Source of the DNA: Ampelomyces quisqualis
Lineage: Eukaryota; Ascomycota; Dothideomycetes; Pleosporales; Phaeosphaeriaceae
DNA length: 64,000 bases
Direction of reading: 5' to 3'
Assembly: GCA_018398575.1 (NCBI GenBank)
Contig: JAGTXZ010000008.1
Coordinates: 1,178,001-1,242,000 of the forward strand
Below are positions 59,831 through 64,000 of the stretch, piece by piece. The notes beneath the pieces are model-generated. The model worked only from the letters and a program-made list of their open reading frames with translations. It made no database searches and had not been told where the DNA came from. A program made the position numbers and the translations under genes. Every line of letters starts with the position of its first letter. Position 1 is the first letter of the stretch.

Positions 59831-62800
59831 GTTGCATTTAAGTAGACTTTTAGTATATAGCATTCTTAGATATACTTTAAAACTATCTTTATATACTTCT
59901 TACTATTCTTTATAAATTTGCGCAGTAGGACGTTTTAGTTAAACACTATAAGGTGCTGTTTAACTTACAGATTAATCTTTATTTCTATTTCTTTATCTAC
60001 TATTAGTGCGCCTATACTCTGTAGAGGAGTATTATCTATAAAGTAGATACAAAGTGTAAGAAAGTCTTTTAGGTTACACTATTTGGATTTGTAGAGGCCT
60101 ATAGTAATAATTTTAGCCTTCTATGCAGCTAGTGCGCAGCCCTATCTACTTACTATAGATACTGCTAACTATAGCTCTTTTAGCATTAAAGAGTTTTTTT
60201 TGCATATATATATAGAAATGTCTGTTAGTTAGTTATAGAGCACTGTTCTTAACTATTATCTTTAGCTCTATGTTAACTAGTTTTATTCTTTAATTAGTCC
60301 TCTTGTACTTTAGTCTAGTTCTTAAAGTGCGCATACTCTATAATTATTATAAGTATAGCTAATCTTACTTTCTCTACACCTATTATATTTCTAAATATGC
60401 TGCTATTATCTAAAGATAGCTCTTTTTTGTAAAGTATGTAAGCTTCTATTAGTTAGTATACTATAAATAGAACTGTTAGTCTCTATAATAAATATAGTAT
60501 TATAGGCACATTATTCTTAAAGTCTTCTAGAGAGAATCTAAAGAAGTTAGCTACTACCTACTACTTGTCCTCTTAGCAGTATTCTATTACTACTCTAATT
60601 TAAGCTTATAGTTTATCTATTATCCTATCTTATATATTAGTTACGTAGATTATAGTTATAAGCTTTCTATAGTATACTTACCTTGCGTTTAGTAGGGCTT
60701 AGAGCTGCAGCCTTTCTTCTAACGCAAGTTATTTTGCTAACTAGAGCTCTTTATTCTTATCTCTATTACTTTTATTATACTTTTCTTATTCTTCTTTACT
60801 GCTAAAGTAAATATCTTTCTCTAGTAACCTCTATTATTTCTTTATAGTACTCTTGCGTTTCTATCTAGGTATAGTAATTAGCGTAGATATTGCGTTGTTT
60901 TATGTTTACGCAGTATCTTTATCTCTACTTCTCTCTACTTTCTTTATAGTACTATTATTCTACTCTTCTAAGCGCTTAATTTTAGTAGTTAGAGTTTTAA
61001 TACGTATATCTAGGCTATTATTCTTCTTCTTCTTACTCTTACTCTATTTATTAAAGCGTTTGCTACTATTTGCTTTAGGTCCTATTAATTATTTATAGGC
61101 TAAGTCTACTAGTGCTCTTGTTATCTTTTATTATTTATAGTTCTTATCTTTAGTATTATTGTTAAGCTCTAAGTAAAGGCGCCTTTGCTTCTTATCTCTA
61201 GTAGCACCTACTAAGTTTATAATGTTGCTATTACTACTTAAAGTAAAGTATACTATATTATATAGTTAGCTATTGTTATTATATACTATTCTAGGTTATA
61301 TTACTACTAGGTCTAACTTTATCTTATACTAGAGTCTAGCATTTAATTATAACGCTCTTAAGGCTTTTTATCTTAACGTATAAGTTAAGAGTTATAACTA
61401 GATTATTATTATAAGTAATTAGGCGCAGCGCTAACGCGTTAAATATCTTTAAAGTTCTAACTATTTACTAGTCTATAAATTTTAGTTGTAATAGGTATTT
61501 AACAAGTATACTGTATTTAAGATATTATAGCTTTATCTTAAAGTTACTGTCTTTAAGCTACTATTAACGTACAGCTGTTATTAGCCTTAAAAGTAGAAAA
61601 GTCTAAGCAGTTTAATAATATACACTATTTATAATATAAACATTAACATTATTAAGGAATAGTTTAGTTATTATTATATTAAGGCCTATTAGCTAAGTTA
61701 CTAAAGTAGTAGAAGAACTTAAGACTACTAATACTAACTACGTGTATTCTAGTTCTAAGTTTATAAGTATTAGCTATCTTTCTATATATTTAGCTTTAAC
61801 TTTGTTACTATAGTCTTAAATCTCTAAGATTATCTTCTTCTATATAGCGCTAGCTGTTGCTTTATAGAATTTCTTTAGTATAATACTATTAGTAAGTCTA
61901 AAGTATATAGTATAATTAAGCTTTTTATCTATTATTAGGCTATATATTGTCTTTAGGTAGTTAGCCTATAGGTATACCTGTTTAATCTTGTTATATATAT
62001 TCTTGTATTAGATATAATCTATTATCTCTTTAACCTATATGCGCTAGTCTACTATATTAATATTATAGCCTATTTTTACAATTATCTGTAATACGTTATT
62101 CGTAGTTATTATCTTTGTATTACTTATAGACTATTCATTTAATTAAGGTAGCTACTACTTATACTTATTATTACGTTCTTATAACGCGCGTATTATATAA
62201 TATATTACGCGTAATAGTTTAGAATAGAATAGGTAGGTATAAGAATAGTAGAATAGCTATAGCTTAGTTAGGGTATATAAGTGTGCTTGTGTTATATGCT
62301 TACTTATAACAGTATTATAATATATAGTGTAGTATAGTAAACGTAACGTAAACAATTATATATATTTATGTTGTAGTAGTATTGTTATTATTCTATAGTT
62401 ATAGTGTGTTCTTATAGTAACGCAGTATTATATAGTTATAGTAGTAGGTTAAAATTATAAGTATAAGAAAAAGAAAGTAGAGTTTTATCTTAGTATCCTA
62501 TAGCCTCTTACTTAGCGCTAATATATTATATTATATCCTTAAGATAAGTTAAGGTATATTCTAGACAAGGCGCCTCTTACTATATATTATTCTTGGTATA
62601 GCACTATATAGTACTATATAGCACTATATAGTACTATATAGCACTATATAGTACTAAGTAAAATTCTTACTTTTTAGAGTTTTGTATTAAAGTGTAGGTA
62701 ACTTACCTTTTGTATATTATAGTAGTAGCACTCTCTTTAGTCTAGCAAGCAAACTTAGCTAAACCTACTAGTGCTATTATAGTAGATAAGTTATACTAAA

Positions 62801-62840
62801 ATCTAGGTCCCCTTATAGTAGCACTATACTATACTATCTA
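59831..62840 (-). pseudogene. Outer Z: minus-strand ORF 1, N-terminal half, and its upstream region
   Basis: Collinear with 15440-18425. The minus frame includes a coiled-coil block (LDIRIKTLTTKIKRLEE near 61010; KQLALEERLQLQALLNAR near 60730) and an N-terminal globular part up to about 62150. The upstream, gene-poor segment 62200-62840 contains the 10-bp palindromic array. The similarity with inner Z ends at about 62835. Confidence 0.6.
62595..62655. repeat. Array of palindromic 10-bp TATAGTAC/TATAGCAC units
   Basis: About six units alternate GTACTATATA and GCACTATATA. The homologous site in inner Z (18205-18245) has fewer units, so copy number changed after the Z copies separated. Confidence 0.85.
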
Positions 62841-63223
62841 GTTCTTTATTCTATAATACTTTTAATAATCTTAGTTTGTAAAACTATAAGATAGTAATAT
62901 AGACGCGTCTGTTTATAGGTTGTACTTAGTTATATTATCTTATAAAGCAAGTATTTAGACGTATTTCTCTCTAACTTTTATATTACTATTTATATTATTT
63001 CTTATTAGCCTTACAACTTTTGTATTAGTATAATTACTTAACTTAGTCTGCTAGTATAATACTTTGTAGGTATAACCCCTAGTTTATACTATTCTATTTT
63101 TGTCTACAGCTATATTCCTAAGGTACGTTATTATCTGCCTAATACATAGCTAGTATAGGTAGTCTTTTATATAGTATCCTTTGTAAATTATAGTTTCTAT
63201 ATTATTTGTTAATATTTACTGCG
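62841..63223. other. Outer Z-specific or unassigned sequence
   Basis: No similarity to inner Z or to other parts of the window was noticed and no persistent frame was found. It ends where the F2 LTR begins, at 63224. Confidence 0.4.
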
Positions 63224-63523
63224 TGTAACAAACACATACAAATACATGTTATGTTTAATACCTTAGGAAGGCTTAGTAACAGATTGTATAGAAGGCTAGT
63301 AGATTATAACTAAAAGCGCTCTAACAGCGCTCTAACTTAGCTGCTACGCCTACTATAAATATAAGCCTATAGCATTAGATAGAGAATAAGTTTCTCTTGT
63401 TCTTCTGTACAAGACCTGTAGGTGTATAGCTAATCTAGAAACTCTGATATAACACGCACTTCTATATGCCTCTAATACGTATCTAATTTAATCTTAATAG
63501 CTATACATACCTGCGTTGTTACA
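63224..63523 (+). repeat. 5' LTR of element F2 (300 bp)
   Basis: TGTAACAAACAC...CGTTGTTACA, with perfect TGTAACA/TGTTACA inverted ends. It is the reverse complement of 4862-5161 and the better preserved copy. The other LTR of F2 is beyond the window. Confidence 0.85.
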
Positions 63524-64000
63524 TTACAAGAGAAACTTTATCCTGCTAGTAATAGCATTTAGATAATATTGCAATTTAGTTTTAAAAAGATCGCGTTAAA
63601 ACGTCTAGAACCTTATCTAAATTAGATCTGTTTGCAACCTTAAATCTATTAAACACAGTTAGGATCTCTTAGATCTTCTAATAGCTAAAGCCTTTAGGTT
63701 TAAAATTTCTATTAATATAACAGTTAGAATTACTTTAGTAAAAGTTGCGTTTAGCGCTAGGATAGAGACTTAAAGACTATTAACAACCTAGGAGTATTAG
63801 AGGCAACGCTAATAACTCCCCCAAAATCTGCACCTGCACTAACACCTAGAGAATCCTAAGAAGACTCTGTATTAACTGTTATAACCTAGCAACAGAGTGC
63901 TAAATCAAAAAAGTTAGACACTAAGGAATTTAAGGATACTTCTTATTCTAGAGCTGCACTAAATCTAACTTCTGCACAAATAGAAGTTAATTAATTATAA
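63524..64000 (+). pseudogene. Leader and start of first ORF (gag-like) of F2, truncated by window
   Basis: After the LTR there is a leader without a purine tract, then a frame from about 63770: NNLGVLEATLITPPKSAPAL, PRESQEDSVLTVIT and SKKLDTKEFKDTSYSRAALN (to about 63970). It has a single in-frame stop of the Gln type before the edge. It is the same frame as F1 in 4393-4640. It is Pro/Ser/Lys-rich, as gag N-termini often are, and there is no diagnostic motif. Confidence 0.5.

Noticed and set aside
4393..64000. The outward-facing F copies as the two ends of one composite or foldback transposon
   Set aside because: Each has its own LTR followed by an outward gag-like frame and a different host sequence, so two separate retrotransposon insertions explain them.
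1..64000. Host protein-coding genes, tRNA or rRNA genes
   Set aside because: No frame without transposon homology or RIP decay was found, and I saw no convincing cloverleaf with A and B boxes or rRNA core sequence by eye.

Overview
This window reads as a gene-free, transposon-only stretch of a filamentous ascomycete (Pezizomycotina) genome with strong repeat-induced point mutation (RIP). Coding frames are recognisable but cut by TAG/TAA where Gln or Trp codons are expected. CpA and TpG look depleted and TpA very abundant, while CpG persists. The reverse transcriptases have lost their catalytic Asp pair by G-to-A type changes. I see no host gene, rRNA, tRNA or CRISPR array, and nothing that looks translatable today.

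The layout is a Russian doll. Reading inward: a chromodomain Ty3/gypsy element D (+, 5162-10548) is the oldest visible layer. Its left part is interrupted by LTR element F1 (-, LTR 4862-5161), which is itself interrupted by a Ty1/copia element E (+, 1-3939). A very large DNA transposon, Z (outer copy), enters D at 10549 and is still open at the right window edge. Ty3/gypsy A1 (-, 11242-57560, 5-bp TSD CTAGC) sits inside outer Z. A1 in turn holds a second, complete copy of Z (inner, 13322-45848) and Ty3/gypsy C (-, 48042-55028, TSD TTAGC). Inner Z holds Ty3/gypsy A2 (-, 28148-42000, TSD GAACG), and A2 holds Ty3/gypsy B (+, 30221-37777, TSD AATCC). That is six levels on the main branch (D>Z>A1>Z>A2>B). 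Outer Z also contains a MITE (58994-59828) and the LTR and leader of a second F copy (63224-64000).

The most notable object is Z. It has 11-bp terminal inverted repeats CGTTAGGAAAA, subterminal short repeats and 2-bp target duplications. Without its nested insert it is about 18.7 kb. It carries a plus-strand gene resembling Plavaka/CACTA-type transposases, a second plus-strand helical ORF, at least two long minus-strand ORFs I cannot name, and three tandem-repeat arrays. Three ~835-bp MITEs (6024, 9161, 58994) have the same ends and are probably its non-autonomous partners. Two Z copies lie on either side of A1 in the nesting order, so Z moved in at least two episodes.

A second theme is that the LTR elements whose 3' region is visible have extra coding capacity between pol and the 3' LTR. 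In A1, A2 and C it runs opposite to pol, tail to tail, and encodes a small Cys-cluster plus coiled-coil or basic protein. In B and E it is in sense. A1 and A2 share pol and the LTR half next to gag but differ in the antisense ORF and adjoining LTR half, which suggests module exchange. Functions below are inferred from frames read through RIP stops. Element boundaries are much firmer, because LTR pairs, TIRs, TSDs and empty sites in sister copies agree.
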